Shown here one piece after another: positions 15,711 to 24,017 of a DNA stretch of 64,000 nt (within the stretch, counting starts at the first letter, position 1; each line of letters opens with the position of its first letter). A program made the translations under genes and the position numbers. This stretch comes from Streptomyces sp. CA-210063 (lineage in GTDB: Bacteria; Actinomycetota; Actinomycetes; Streptomycetales; Streptomycetaceae). The notes under the pieces are model-generated. The model did no database searches, was not told the origin of the DNA, and worked only from the letters and a program-made list of their open reading frames with translations. Location of the stretch: positions 2,170,001 to 2,234,000 of the forward strand of contig NZ_CP102512.1 of NCBI RefSeq assembly GCF_024612015.1, in the 5' to 3' direction.

Positions 15711-17045
15711 GTGCCGCACTCGCCGATGGAAGTCGCGCGGCTCACCGCCACGGACGCCGCCCGGGCGGCACGGGTCCTCGGCGAGGTACGTGCCTCCGCC
15801 CTCGACGGCCGACGGCCGAAAACCGCCCCCCGCCCGGCGATCCGGGAGTCCTGGAGCCGCATGGTCCACAGCGGCGTCGACCCCGACCACGACTTCCGGT
15901 CCGACCTGCTCAGCCAGGACGAGATCGAGCGCCGCCGTCAGAGCACCCGCCTGCGGCACGTCCTGCCGGTCCTGCGCGAGGGGCTGCTCTCCCTCGCGGA
16001 CACCGCGCAGCACATAATGATGGTCGCGGACGCCGACGCCCGGGTGCTGTGGCGCGAGGGCAGTACGGCCGTGCTCCGCAAGGCGGACGGGCAGGGTCTC
16101 GGGATCGGCGCGGACTGGCGCGAGGAGACCATCGGCACCAACGGCGTCGGCACCCCCCTCGTCTCCCGCCGCCCCGTGCAGGTCTTCTCCGCCGAGCACT
16201 TCGTCCGCGCCCTGCACCCCTGGACCTGCACCGGCGCCCCCATCACCGACCCGCGCGACGGCCGTCTCCTCGGCGCGGTCGACATCAGTGGCCCCCTGGA
16301 GACCCTGCATCCCTCCACCCTCGCCCTGGTCGACGCCGTCGCCAAGCTCGCCCAGGCCCGGCTACGAGAACTGCACCTGACCTCGCTCGAAGAACTGCGG
16401 GCGGTGGCGGCGCCGGTGCTGGCCCGTATCGGCGGCCCCGCGATCGCCGTCGACCGGGACGGCTGGACGGCCGCGGTGACCGGCATGCCGTACACCAGCC
16501 GCGTCGCCCTGCCCAAGTCCCTCTCCCCCGGCCGCTGCCGGCTCTCCGCGCTCGGGCTGTGCACCGTCGAGCCGCTGCCCGCCGGCTGGCTGATACGCCC
16601 CACGGCGGACCCCGCGCCCGCCTCCACGACCACGCACATCACCCTCGACGTCTCCCACCCCCGCCGCTGGACCGTCACCGTCACAGGCTGCGCCGGTTCC
16701 TGGACCCATGAACTCACCCCCCGCCACGCCGAACTCCTCTACCTCCTCGCCCTCCACCGCGGCGGCCGCAGCGCCTCAGCCCTCGCCGACGACATGTTCG
16801 GCGACCCCGCCCGCACGGTCACCGTCCGCGCCGAGATGTCCCGCGTACGCCGCTACCTCGGCGCCTTCCTCGACCACCGGCCGTACCGTTTCACCGAACG
16901 GGCCGACGTCGAAGTCCTCCTCCCCGAGGCCCCGTTGGACCTGCTGCCGCATTCGGTGGCGCCGGGGGTGGTGCGGGCGCGGGGAGCGGCACCGGCGGGC
17001 CGGCCGCACCCCCTTCCCGGTGAACGGATCATGTCCCCAGGGTGA
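15711..17045 (+). CDS. GAF-domain transcriptional regulator
   Basis: About 444 residues from the GTG at 15711, chosen because GGGGAGGA stands 4-5 nt upstream; an in-frame ATG at 15621 would add 30 residues. The N-terminus has the RPAIRESWSRMVHSGVDPD signature that begins GAF-containing bacterial enhancer-type regulators. The GAF sensor follows (MMVADADARVLWREG, ADWREETIGTNGVGTPL, HPWTCTGAPITDPRDGRLLGAVDISG). The sigma-54 AAA+ module of NtrC-type proteins is absent; instead the C-terminus has a winged-helix-like segment (HELTPRHAELLYLLALH ... EMSRVRRYLGAFL). In actinobacteria such proteins often regulate alcohol or aldehyde dehydrogenases; no such gene is nearby. Confidence 0.75.
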   Translation: MPHSPMEVARLTATDAARAARVLGEVRASALDGRRPKTAPRPAIRESWSRMVHSGVDPDHDFRSDLLSQDEIERRRQSTRLRHVLPVLREGLLSLADTAQHIMMVADADARVLWREGSTAVLRKADGQGLGIGADWREETIGTNGVGTPLVSRRPVQVFSAEHFVRALHPWTCTGAPITDPRDGRLLGAVDISGPLETLHPSTLALVDAVAKLAQARLRELHLTSLEELRAVAAPVLARIGGPAIAVDRDGWTAAVTGMPYTSRVALPKSLSPGRCRLSALGLCTVEPLPAGWLIRPTADPAPASTTTHITLDVSHPRRWTVTVTGCAGSWTHELTPRHAELLYLLALHRGGRSASALADDMFGDPARTVTVRAEMSRVRRYLGAFLDHRPYRFTERADVEVLLPEAPLDLLPHSVAPGVVRARGAAPAGRPHPLPGERIMSPG

Positions 17046-17180
17046 GGGATCTCCCTGTATTTCACGCGTCCTCGGCGTGACACGTGTCCCACTGCCGTAG
17101 CATCGCTGCCAGGCCGCCCCACCTGCCTCTGCGTCAAGGTCTTGTTCTCGGTAGGCAGTTGGCCGTCCCCGGGAGGTTTT

Positions 17181-18584
17181 GTGAAGCACCGCGGTAGGCA
17201 CCGTCGACGCAGAAGGGGACGTGCGCTGCGTGCGTCCCTGGCGGGGACCGCGCTGGCGCTCACGGCGGCGGCCACGCTGATCAGCACGTCGCAGGCGGCG
17301 GGCGGGGAGACGCCGGGCGCGCTGTCCTCGATCGGCTCGGCCGGTGAGCTGCGCGGGCTTCAGCTGCGGGAGACCCTGACCGACGAGACCGGGCTGTCCA
17401 TCCTCGCCGACGAGATGGGCGGTGGGGTCGGTGTCGACGAGGTGCTGGAGAGCGCCAACCATGTGATGCGCGACGAGGACGACTGCTTCGACTCCGAGAA
17501 GGACAATCTGCCCGTCGAACCGGCGGCCTCACGGGCGTACTGCTGGGAGCCGGGCGACGCGGTCAACGACAAGTGGGTCCCCCGGTCGGTCACCACGTCC
17601 CGGAACAACCAGGTCATCGTGTCCGGGTGGACCAGCGAGACGGGTGACGGCGACACGAGCGCCGACGGTGCGGGTGCCGACCGTACGAACGGCGACAGCA
17701 CCGACGGCGAAGGGCTCACCAGGGTCGCCTTCATCGACGCCAAGAACCCCGCGAGCCTCAAGTACCGGTGGGTTCTGCTGGTCGTGCCGAAGGCCGACGG
17801 ACAGGGCTTCGAGGGGCTGCGGTCCCGGCTCGGCGGCATGGCCTGGTACGAGGACAAGTTGATCGTCACCGCGCGGGGCCCGGAGAGCGGCGGACGGCAG
17901 GACGACTCCCTGTACGTGTTCGACATGGCTCGCTTCCTCCGCGCCGATGTGACCGACAGCGATGTGATCGGCAAGGTCGGCGACGGCTGGTCGGCCCATC
18001 ACTACCGGTACGCGCTGCCGGCGGTCGCCACCTACAGCCCGGCGGCGGGCGGCGGCTGTGACGCGCGCGACAACGACGGGGTGCCCTGCTTCGGTTCGCT
18101 CTCCCTCGACCGGACGTCGGCGCGGCCCAGCCTCGTCGCGAGCGAGTCGTTCCAGCCGGGCCGTGAGGAGCCCACCCGCGTCTGGCGCTACGCCCTCGAC
18201 ACCACCGCCGACCGCACCGGCCTGCTCACCACCACCGGGCGCTGGAGCGACGCCGTCGCCACCGAGGCGTACGAGACCGAGGCCACCGGTGTCCGGGGGG
18301 TCCTCTCCCACGGCGGGGACTGGTACATCGGGCAGGCCGGCGAGGGGCGTGACGAGCACGACACCCTCTGGCGGCAGGACCAGGACGGCGCGAAGGCCGC
18401 CAAGTGCGCGGCGGACAAGTCGGACGAGAAGTCGGGCCTGCGGACGTCCGCCTGCTGGGGGCGGCACACCGCCTCCCTCTCCTACTCGCCGGAGACCGAC
18501 GAGGTGTGGACGCTCACCGACCCGATCCCCGAGCGGGTGCTGTACGCGGTGAAGCTGTCGGACGTCGACGGCACGCTGGGCTAG
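17181..18584 (+). CDS. Secreted protein of unknown function
   Basis: A 467-residue exported protein. GTG at 17181 is preceded by GGGAGG at 4 nt. The N-terminus is extremely basic (KHRGRHRRRRRGRALR) followed by a hydrophobic core (LAGTALALTAAATLISTSQAAGG), a Sec-type signal peptide with an unusually long n-region. The mature protein contains several paired Cys (DDCFDSEKD/AYCWEPGD, GCDARDNDGVPCFG, KCAADK/SACWGRH) implying disulfides, and repeats of 'W-x-aromatic' segments that may form a beta-propeller. Related proteins are annotated hypothetical secreted proteins in Streptomyces. No catalytic motif recognised. Confidence 0.75.
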   Translation: MKHRGRHRRRRRGRALRASLAGTALALTAAATLISTSQAAGGETPGALSSIGSAGELRGLQLRETLTDETGLSILADEMGGGVGVDEVLESANHVMRDEDDCFDSEKDNLPVEPAASRAYCWEPGDAVNDKWVPRSVTTSRNNQVIVSGWTSETGDGDTSADGAGADRTNGDSTDGEGLTRVAFIDAKNPASLKYRWVLLVVPKADGQGFEGLRSRLGGMAWYEDKLIVTARGPESGGRQDDSLYVFDMARFLRADVTDSDVIGKVGDGWSAHHYRYALPAVATYSPAAGGGCDARDNDGVPCFGSLSLDRTSARPSLVASESFQPGREEPTRVWRYALDTTADRTGLLTTTGRWSDAVATEAYETEATGVRGVLSHGGDWYIGQAGEGRDEHDTLWRQDQDGAKAAKCAADKSDEKSGLRTSACWGRHTASLSYSPETDEVWTLTDPIPERVLYAVKLSDVDGTLG

Positions 18585-18710
18585 AAAGCCCGCCCCGACA
18601 CCGAGCCAGGGCACCCGACCCGACACCGAGTCAGGGAGCCCGGCCCCGGACGCTGGTCAGGGCGCCCGGCCCGGACGCCCGGTCAGCGAGTCCGGCCCGG
18701 CCGGGCAACC

Positions 18711-18732
18711 GGCCCGCCCTTGGAGGCGGGCC
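18711..18732 (+). terminator. GC-rich hairpin between secreted-protein and GNAT genes
   Basis: GGCCCGCC (18711-18718) pairs perfectly with GGCGGGCC (18725-18732) over a 6-nt loop, without a T-run. It ends 23 bp before the GNAT start codon, so it is either the terminator of the upstream secreted-protein gene or a leader hairpin. Upstream, 18595-18700 is filled with imperfect repeats of GACACCGAG/CAGGG type with no gene. Confidence 0.5.
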
Positions 18733-18755
18733 GGGCCCCATGATTCCCTGGCCCC

Positions 18756-19337
18756 ATGAGCAGCAACCCCGTCACCACCTGGTCCCTGGAGCAGACTTCG
18801 CCGAGCGACCTGCTTCCCGCCGCCGCCCCCGACGGCGACGACATCCGTATCGTCCGCTCCGAGGTCCCCTCCCCCGAGTTCAGCCGCTTCCTGTACGCCT
18901 CCGTCGGCGGCGACATCCACTGGATCGACCGGCTTTCGTGGTCGTACGACCGCTGGCAGGAGCACCTGGGACGGCCGGGCGTGGAGACCTGGGTCGCATA
19001 CGATCGGGGCACGCCCGCCGGTTATGTGGAGCTGGAGCCACAGGACGACGGGGTCGTGGAGATCACGTATTTCGGGCTGATCCCGGCCTTCCGGGGCCGG
19101 CGCATCGGCGGACACCTCCTGTCCTGCGGGACGGCCCGCGCCTGGGACCTCGCCGAGCGGTGGCCGGGGCTGCCGCCGACCAAGCGGGTCTGGCTGCACA
19201 CCTGCAGCCTGGACGGGGAGCACGCCATGGGGAACTACCTGCGGCGGGGGTTCACCCTGTTCGACACGGAGGTGACGGAGGAGGCGGATGTTCCGGCGCC
19301 GGGACCCTGGCCCGGGGCGACCGCGCCCACACCATGA
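18756..19337 (+). CDS. GNAT family N-acetyltransferase
   Basis: A 193-residue acetyltransferase. The acetyl-CoA site is visible as ITYFGLIPAFRGRRIGGHLL (V/I-x-x-x-R-G-x-G/I-x-G/A pattern), followed by KRVWLHTCSLDGEHAMGNYLRRGFTLFDTE, the usual final helix and strand. Substrate cannot be predicted. It directly precedes the sulfur-assimilation island but has its own spacing and is not obviously part of it. Confidence 0.85.
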   Translation: MSSNPVTTWSLEQTSPSDLLPAAAPDGDDIRIVRSEVPSPEFSRFLYASVGGDIHWIDRLSWSYDRWQEHLGRPGVETWVAYDRGTPAGYVELEPQDDGVVEITYFGLIPAFRGRRIGGHLLSCGTARAWDLAERWPGLPPTKRVWLHTCSLDGEHAMGNYLRRGFTLFDTEVTEEADVPAPGPWPGATAPTP

Positions 19338-19349
19338 CCCACATCACAT

Positions 19350-19368
19350 TGTCTCGACATGCGAGACA
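19350..19368. promoter_or_regulatory. 19-bp palindrome in the promoter of the sulfur island
   Basis: TGTCTCG (19350-19356) and CGAGACA (19362-19368) flank ACATG, a perfect 7-bp inverted repeat 62 bp before the leader-peptide start. Its position ahead of the whole sulfate-reduction gene set makes it a likely operator of the sulfur or cysteine repressor. The identity of the regulator is not evident. Confidence 0.55.
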
Positions 19369-19429
19369 TCCTCGTCCGACATATGGACTATGGTGGACTC
19401 GGTCTAAAGAGCCGTGACACGCTTCCGTC

Positions 19430-19513
19430 ATGTCTGGAACTGGAATTGCCTTGGTGAGTCGGCGGCACGTCGACCTCGGCCGCATGTCCAGCGCCATCTG
19501 TCCGGTGAGCTGA
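19430..19513 (+). CDS. Sulfur-regulon leader peptide (27 aa)
   Basis: A short frame from ATG 19430 to TGA 19513 encodes 27 residues carrying the pattern of Streptomyces 'putative leader peptides': SRRHVDLGRMSSAIC, with a single Cys five residues before the stop. Such peptides precede sulfur-metabolism genes in actinobacteria, and cysteine-responsive translation of comparable leaders has been shown in mycobacteria. It ends 171 nt before the sulfite reductase start. I infer attenuation by Cys-tRNA supply. The gap 19514-19684 holds GC-rich inverted segments such as GGCGCAAGGGCGCGCAGGCGCC that could form the alternative hairpins. Confidence 0.8.
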   Translation: MSGTGIALVSRRHVDLGRMSSAICPVS

Positions 19514-19684
19514 CGCCCCACCGCGAGGGGTCCGACGACCCCGGGCGACAGCGCCGCACCCCCCTCTGTTTCAGCCGGCGCAAGGGCGCGCAGGCGCCGC
19601 ACACGTCGCATTCACGTGTGCCCGCATGCGCGCGCAAGCGCGGTCAGAGCCGCTTCCACGCCTTTCCCGAAGGACATACACACC

Positions 19685-21376
19685 ATGGCCGCCACCCCGC
19701 AGAACCCCGCCACGCCCCGCCGCAAGGTGAGCCGTCACCGTGGCGAGGGCCAGTGGGCCGCGGGACACTTCACCCCGCTGAACGGCAACGAGCAGTTCAA
19801 GAAGGACGACGACGGTCTCAATGTGCGGACACGCATTGAGACGATCTACTCGAAGCGCGGCTTCGACTCGATCGACCCCAACGACCTGCGCGGCCGGATG
19901 CGCTGGTGGGGGCTGTACACCCAGCGCAAGCCCGGGATCGACGGCGGCAAGACCGCGATCCTGGAGCCGGAGGAGCTGGACGACAAGTACTTCATGCTGC
20001 GGGTGCGGATCGACGGCGGTCGCCTCACCACCCAGCAGCTCCGGGTGATCGGTGAGATCTCGCAGGAGTTCGCGCGGGGCACGGCCGACATCACCGACCG
20101 GCAGAACGTCCAGTACCACTGGATCCGGGTCGAAGATGTTCCTGAGATCTGGGACCGCCTTGAGGCCGTCGGGCTGTCCACCACCGAGGCCTGCGGTGAC
20201 ACGCCCCGTGTGATCATCGGCTCACCCGTCGCCGGGATCGCCGCGGACGAGATCATCGACGGCACGCCCGCGATGGACGAGATCCACCGGCGGATCATCG
20301 GCAACCCGGACTTCTCGAACCTGCCCCGCAAGTTCAAGTCCGCGATCTCCGGCTCCCCGCTGCTCGACGTGGCGCACGAGATCAACGACATCGCCTTCGT
20401 CGGTGTCCGCCACCCCGAGCACGGCCCCGGCTTCGACCTCTGGGTCGGCGGCGGCCTGTCCACCAACCCCAAGATCGGGCAGCGGCTCGGCGCCTGGGTG
20501 CCGCTGGACGAGGTCGCGGACGTGTACGAGGGCGTCATCTCGATCTTCCGCGACTACGGCTACCGGCGGCTGCGCACCCGCGCCCGCCTGAAGTTCCTGC
20601 TCGCCGACTGGGGCACGGAGAAGTTCCGCCAGGTCCTGGAGGACGAGTACCTCAAGCGGAAGCTGATCGACGGCCCGGCGCCCGACCAGCCGGTGGCGCG
20701 CTGGCGCGACCACGTGGGAGTGCACCCGCAGAACGACGGCCGGTACTACGTCGGGTTCGCCCCGCGCGTCGGCCGGGTGGACGGCACCACGCTGACGAAG
20801 ATCGCCGACCTCGCCGAGGCACACGGCTCGGGCCGTGTCCGGACCACCGTCGAGCAGAAGATGATCGTGCTCGACGTCACCCAGGAGCAGGTCGACTCGC
20901 TCGTCGCGGGCCTGGAGGCGCTGGACCTCACGGTGCACCCGTCCCCGTTCCGGCGCGGCACCATGGCCTGCACCGGCATCGAGTACTGCAAGCTCGCCAT
21001 CGTCGAGACGAAGGCGCGCGGCTCCGCCCTGATCGACGAACTGGAGCGCCGTATCCCGGAGTTCGACGAGCCGATCACCATCAACATCAACGGCTGCCCG
21101 AACGCCTGTGCGCGTATCCAGGTGGCGGACATCGGTCTCAAGGGACAGCTCGTCCTGAACGACGCGGGCGAGCAGGTCGAGGGCTTCCAGGTGCACCTGG
21201 GCGGCGCGCTCGGCCTGGAGGCCGGCTTCGGCCGCAAGGTACGCGGTCTGAAGGTCACCTCCGACGAACTGCCCGACTACGTCGAGCGGGTGCTCAAGCG
21301 GTTCCAGGAGGAGCGCGAGGACGGCGAGCGGTTCGCCACCTGGGTCACCCGCGCCAGCGAGGAGGCCCTGTCGTGA
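19685..21376 (+). CDS. sir: Ferredoxin-dependent sulfite reductase (siroheme, 4Fe-4S)
   Basis: A 563-residue nitrite/sulfite reductase. Two ferredoxin-like half domains and two siroheme half domains are present; the cluster/siroheme ligands are Cys429 and Cys435 (ACTGIEYCKLA) and Cys471 and Cys475 (NGCPNACARI). Siroheme-contact Arg/Lys stretches include TADITDRQNVQYHWI. It reduces sulfite to sulfide with six electrons. Family alone cannot separate nitrite from sulfite use, but the co-directional cysH, cysC, cysD, cysN and sulfonate transporter genes make sulfite the substrate. The downstream gene starts inside its stop (overlap 21373-21376). Confidence 0.93.
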   Translation: MAATPQNPATPRRKVSRHRGEGQWAAGHFTPLNGNEQFKKDDDGLNVRTRIETIYSKRGFDSIDPNDLRGRMRWWGLYTQRKPGIDGGKTAILEPEELDDKYFMLRVRIDGGRLTTQQLRVIGEISQEFARGTADITDRQNVQYHWIRVEDVPEIWDRLEAVGLSTTEACGDTPRVIIGSPVAGIAADEIIDGTPAMDEIHRRIIGNPDFSNLPRKFKSAISGSPLLDVAHEINDIAFVGVRHPEHGPGFDLWVGGGLSTNPKIGQRLGAWVPLDEVADVYEGVISIFRDYGYRRLRTRARLKFLLADWGTEKFRQVLEDEYLKRKLIDGPAPDQPVARWRDHVGVHPQNDGRYYVGFAPRVGRVDGTTLTKIADLAEAHGSGRVRTTVEQKMIVLDVTQEQVDSLVAGLEALDLTVHPSPFRRGTMACTGIEYCKLAIVETKARGSALIDELERRIPEFDEPITININGCPNACARIQVADIGLKGQLVLNDAGEQVEGFQVHLGGALGLEAGFGRKVRGLKVTSDELPDYVERVLKRFQEEREDGERFATWVTRASEEALS

Positions 21377-21684
21377 GCGAGCGAGCCGCCCCCTTCTACT
21401 GCCCCTACTGCGGTGACGAGGACCTGCGCCCGAACGAAGAAGGTCACGGCGCGTGGGAATGCGGGGCCTGCAATCGAGCCTTCCAGTTGAAGTTCCTCGG
21501 GCTGCTGGCCCGGGGCGTGAGCCGAGGGAGCGCGACGGTGTCGAGAGACCGAGCGCGCGGAGGCCCCGACGAAGGAGGGGCTGAGCACGGTCGGTCCCTC
21601 GGCGCCGGCAATGGCGCTCCCTCGGCTCACGCCCCTCAAAAAAGCAGCCTTCAGCGAGCCGACAGCGGAGGGGATCACATATGA
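21373..21684 (+). CDS. Small zinc-ribbon protein interrupted in frame by an inverted-repeat element
   Basis: A 103-residue protein between sir and cysH. Residues 1-47 are a zinc ribbon (YCPYCGDEDL ... WECGACNRAF, two CxxC pairs) followed by QLKFLGLLARG. In other Streptomyces the equivalent gene is, from memory, only about 60 residues and ends shortly after this point. Here 44 codons (21517-21648) separate LLARG from a native-looking end (LQRADSGGDHI), and they coincide with a 124-bp inverted-repeat element. The insertion keeps the frame and the ATGA overlap with cysH. Probably an electron-carrier or assembly helper for the sulfite reductase; function is not established. Confidence 0.75.
   Translation: MSERAAPFYCPYCGDEDLRPNEEGHGAWECGACNRAFQLKFLGLLARGVSRGSATVSRDRARGGPDEGGAEHGRSLGAGNGAPSAHAPQKSSLQRADSGGDHI
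21512..21635. repeat. 124-bp element with 22-bp perfect inverted ends
   Basis: The left end 21512-21533 (beginning GGGGCGTGAGCCGAGGGAGC) is the exact reverse complement of 21614-21635. Nested inside are GACCGA (21547-21552)/TCGGTC (21591-21596) and GCCCC (21563-21567)/GGGGC (21577-21581), so the whole element can fold into one long hairpin. It carries no transposase. It lies within the zinc-ribbon gene and accounts for its unusual C-terminal length. Candidate MITE-like or palindromic repeat. Confidence 0.75.
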
Positions 21685-22445
21685 CTACCGTTCAGGCGGA
21701 TTCCGATACAGCCGCGTCCTTCGAGGACGCCGCCGACCCCGAAGCGGCGAAGCGCGCCGAGCTCAAGGCGCTCGCCGAGCAGGCCGGCCGCGACCTGGAG
21801 GACGCCTCGGCACTGGAGATCCTCCAGTGGGCCGTGGACACCTTCGGCAAGCGCTTCTGCGTGACCTCCTCCATGGAGGACGCCGTGGTCGCGCACCTCG
21901 CTTCCCGCGCCAGGCCCGACGAAGGCCCGGTCGACGTGGTCTTCCTCGACACCGGCTACCACTTCCCCGAGACCATCGGCACCCGGGACGCGGTCGAGGC
22001 CGTGATGGACGTCAACGTCCTCACGATCACCCCGCGTCAGACGGTCGCCGAGCAGGACGCCGAGTACGGGCCCAAGCTGCACGACCGTGACCCCGACCTG
22101 TGCTGCTTCCTGCGCAAGGTCAAGCCGCTCGAAGAGGGTCTGGCCCGGTTCGACGCGTGGGCGACGGGCCTGCGCCGCGACGAGTCCGAGACCCGGGCGA
22201 ACACCCCGGTCGTCGGCTGGGACGACAAGCGCGGCAAGGTCAAGATCTCCCCGATAGCGCGCTGGACGCAGGACGACGTGGACGCCTACGTCGCCGAGCA
22301 CGGCGTGCTCACCAACCCCCTGCTCATGGACGGCTACCCGTCCGTGGGCTGCGCCCCCTGCACCCGCCGCGTCGCCCCGGGCGAGGACGCGCGGGCCGGC
22401 CGCTGGGCCGGCAACGCCAAGACCGAGTGCGGGCTGCACCTGTGA
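21681..22445 (+). CDS. cysH: Adenylylsulfate (APS/PAPS) reductase, iron-sulfur type
   Basis: A 254-residue reductase. The PP-loop-like site SSMEDAVVAHL and FLDTGYHFPETI bind the nucleotide; the catalytic Cys is Cys250 in the terminal ECGLHL. Cys141-Cys142 (DLCCFLRK) and Cys224/Cys227 (GCAPCTRR) are the four ligands of a [4Fe-4S] cluster, which in this family marks enzymes able to use APS directly. It makes sulfite for the upstream sulfite reductase, with thioredoxin as donor. Start overlaps the previous stop (ATGA) and its stop overlaps a GTG in the next frame. Confidence 0.93.
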   Translation: MTTVQADSDTAASFEDAADPEAAKRAELKALAEQAGRDLEDASALEILQWAVDTFGKRFCVTSSMEDAVVAHLASRARPDEGPVDVVFLDTGYHFPETIGTRDAVEAVMDVNVLTITPRQTVAEQDAEYGPKLHDRDPDLCCFLRKVKPLEEGLARFDAWATGLRRDESETRANTPVVGWDDKRGKVKISPIARWTQDDVDAYVAEHGVLTNPLLMDGYPSVGCAPCTRRVAPGEDARAGRWAGNAKTECGLHL

Positions 22446-22534
22446 CCGCCGCAGCGCCTGCCGAGACCGCCGACACCCCCGAGAACACCGTCCCCGTGAC
22501 GGACCGCGTTCCTGTGACGAACCAGGAGAACCAA

Positions 22535-23080
22535 GTGACGACCGGAGCCACCGGAGCCACCGTCTGGCTCACGGGTCTGCCGAGCGCCGGCAAGACCACC
22601 ATCGCCTACGAGCTCGCGGGCCGACTGCGCGAGGAGGGCCACCTCGTGGAGGTCCTCGACGGCGACGAGATCCGTGAGTTCCTCACCGCGGACCTCGGCT
22701 TCAGCCGCGCCGACCGGCACACCAACGTGCAGCGCATCGGCTTCCTCGCCGACATGCTCGCCCGTAACGGCGTCAAGGCCCTGGTGCCGGTCATCGCGCC
22801 GTACGCCGACAGCCGCGAGGCGGTGCGCAAGCGCCACGACGCGAGCGGCGCCGCGTACGTCGAGGTGCATGTGGCCACGCCGGTCGAGGTGTGCTCCGTA
22901 CGCGATGTGAAGGGCCTGTACGCCAAGCAGGCGGCCGGTGAGATCTCCGGGCTGACCGGGGTCGACGACCCGTACGAGGCTCCCGAGACCCCCGACCTGC
23001 GCATCGAGTCGCAGGACCAGACGGTCCAGGAGTCCGCGGCGCTTGTGCACAAGCTGCTCACCGAGAGGGGTCTGGCATGA
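22535..23080 (+). CDS. cysC: Adenylylsulfate kinase
   Basis: A 181-residue P-loop kinase that phosphorylates APS to PAPS. Walker A is GLPSAGKTT, Walker B-like VLDGDEIREFL, then the family motifs RTNVQRIGFLADML-like (HTNVQRIGFLADM) and KGLYAKQAAGEISGLTGVDDPYEAPE. The GTG at 22535 is preferred: AGGAG lies 6-7 nt before it and it gives the family's normal length. An upstream GTG at 22442, overlapping the cysH stop, would add 31 Thr/Pro/Val-rich residues with no counterpart in the family, but cannot be excluded. Overlaps cysD by ATGA. Confidence 0.9.
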   Translation: MTTGATGATVWLTGLPSAGKTTIAYELAGRLREEGHLVEVLDGDEIREFLTADLGFSRADRHTNVQRIGFLADMLARNGVKALVPVIAPYADSREAVRKRHDASGAAYVEVHVATPVEVCSVRDVKGLYAKQAAGEISGLTGVDDPYEAPETPDLRIESQDQTVQESAALVHKLLTERGLA

Positions 23081-24015
23081 CGACGACCGTCGCGGCCGTC
23101 TCCGAGGAGACCGGCACCCCGTACACCCTCTCGCACCTGGACTCGCTGGAGTCCGAGGCCGTCCACATCTTCCGCGAGGTCGCGGGCGAGTTCGAGCGGC
23201 CGGTGATCCTCTTCTCCGGCGGCAAGGACTCCATCGTCATGCTGCACCTGGCGCTGAAGGCCTTCGCCCCGGCGGCGATCCCCTTCACGCTGCTGCACGT
23301 CGACACCGGGCACAACTTCCCGGAGGTACTGGAGTACCGCGACCGCACGGTGGCCCGGCACGGCCTGCGACTGCATGTCGCCTCCGTGCAGGACTACATC
23401 GACCGGGGTGTGCTGCGGGAACGCCCCGACGGGACCCGGAACCCCCTCCAGACCGTGCCGCTCACCGAGAGGATCCAGGCGGAGAAGTTCGACGCCGTCT
23501 TCGGTGGCGGGCGACGCGACGAGGAGAAGGCGCGCGCCAAGGAGCGGGTGTTCTCCCTGCGGGACGAGTTCTCGCAGTGGGACCCGCGCCGCCAGCGGCC
23601 CGAGCTGTGGAACCTGTACAACGGCCGCCACGCGCCCGGCGAGCACGTCCGTGTGTTCCCGCTCTCCAACTGGACCGAGCTGGACGTCTGGCAGTACATC
23701 GCCCGCGAGGGCATCGAACTGCCGGAGATCTACTTCGCCCACGAGCGTGAGGTGTTCATGCGGGCCGGCATGTGGCTGACCGCCGGCGAGTGGGGCGGGC
23801 CCAAGGACGGTGAGACCGTCGAGAAGCGGCAGGTGCGGTACCGGACGGTCGGTGACATGTCCTGTACGGGTGCCGTCGACTCCGACGCGACCACGCTGGA
23901 CGCCGTGATCACCGAGATCGCCGCCTCCCGGCTCACCGAGCGGGGCGCGACGCGCGCCGACGACAAGATGTCCGAGGCCGCGATGGAAGACCGTAAGCGC
24001 GAGGGGTACTTCTAA
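23077..24015 (+). CDS. cysD: Sulfate adenylyltransferase subunit 2
   Basis: A 312-residue PP-loop ATPase that adenylates sulfate to APS with the CysN GTPase. The loop is ILFSGGKDSIVMLHLALKAF; other family marks are LLHVDTGHNFPEVLEYRD, FGGGRRDEEKARAKERVFS, and the C-terminal RYRTVGDMSCTGAVDSDA. Length is typical. It starts within the cysC stop and is followed two bases after its own stop by cysN, so both subunits are made from one transcript. Confidence 0.96.
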   Translation: MTTTVAAVSEETGTPYTLSHLDSLESEAVHIFREVAGEFERPVILFSGGKDSIVMLHLALKAFAPAAIPFTLLHVDTGHNFPEVLEYRDRTVARHGLRLHVASVQDYIDRGVLRERPDGTRNPLQTVPLTERIQAEKFDAVFGGGRRDEEKARAKERVFSLRDEFSQWDPRRQRPELWNLYNGRHAPGEHVRVFPLSNWTELDVWQYIAREGIELPEIYFAHEREVFMRAGMWLTAGEWGGPKDGETVEKRQVRYRTVGDMSCTGAVDSDATTLDAVITEIAASRLTERGATRADDKMSEAAMEDRKREGYF

Positions 24016-24017
24016 GC

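Noticed and set aside
19414..19839. 141-codon frame from GTG 19414 spanning the sulfur leader and start of sir
   Set aside because: The 27-residue leader peptide in another frame carries the conserved pattern, and sir begins at 19685; the longer frame shows no similarity.
22442..22534. Upstream GTG start for cysC overlapping the cysH stop
   Set aside because: Adds 31 low-complexity residues and has no better ribosome site; kept only as an alternative.
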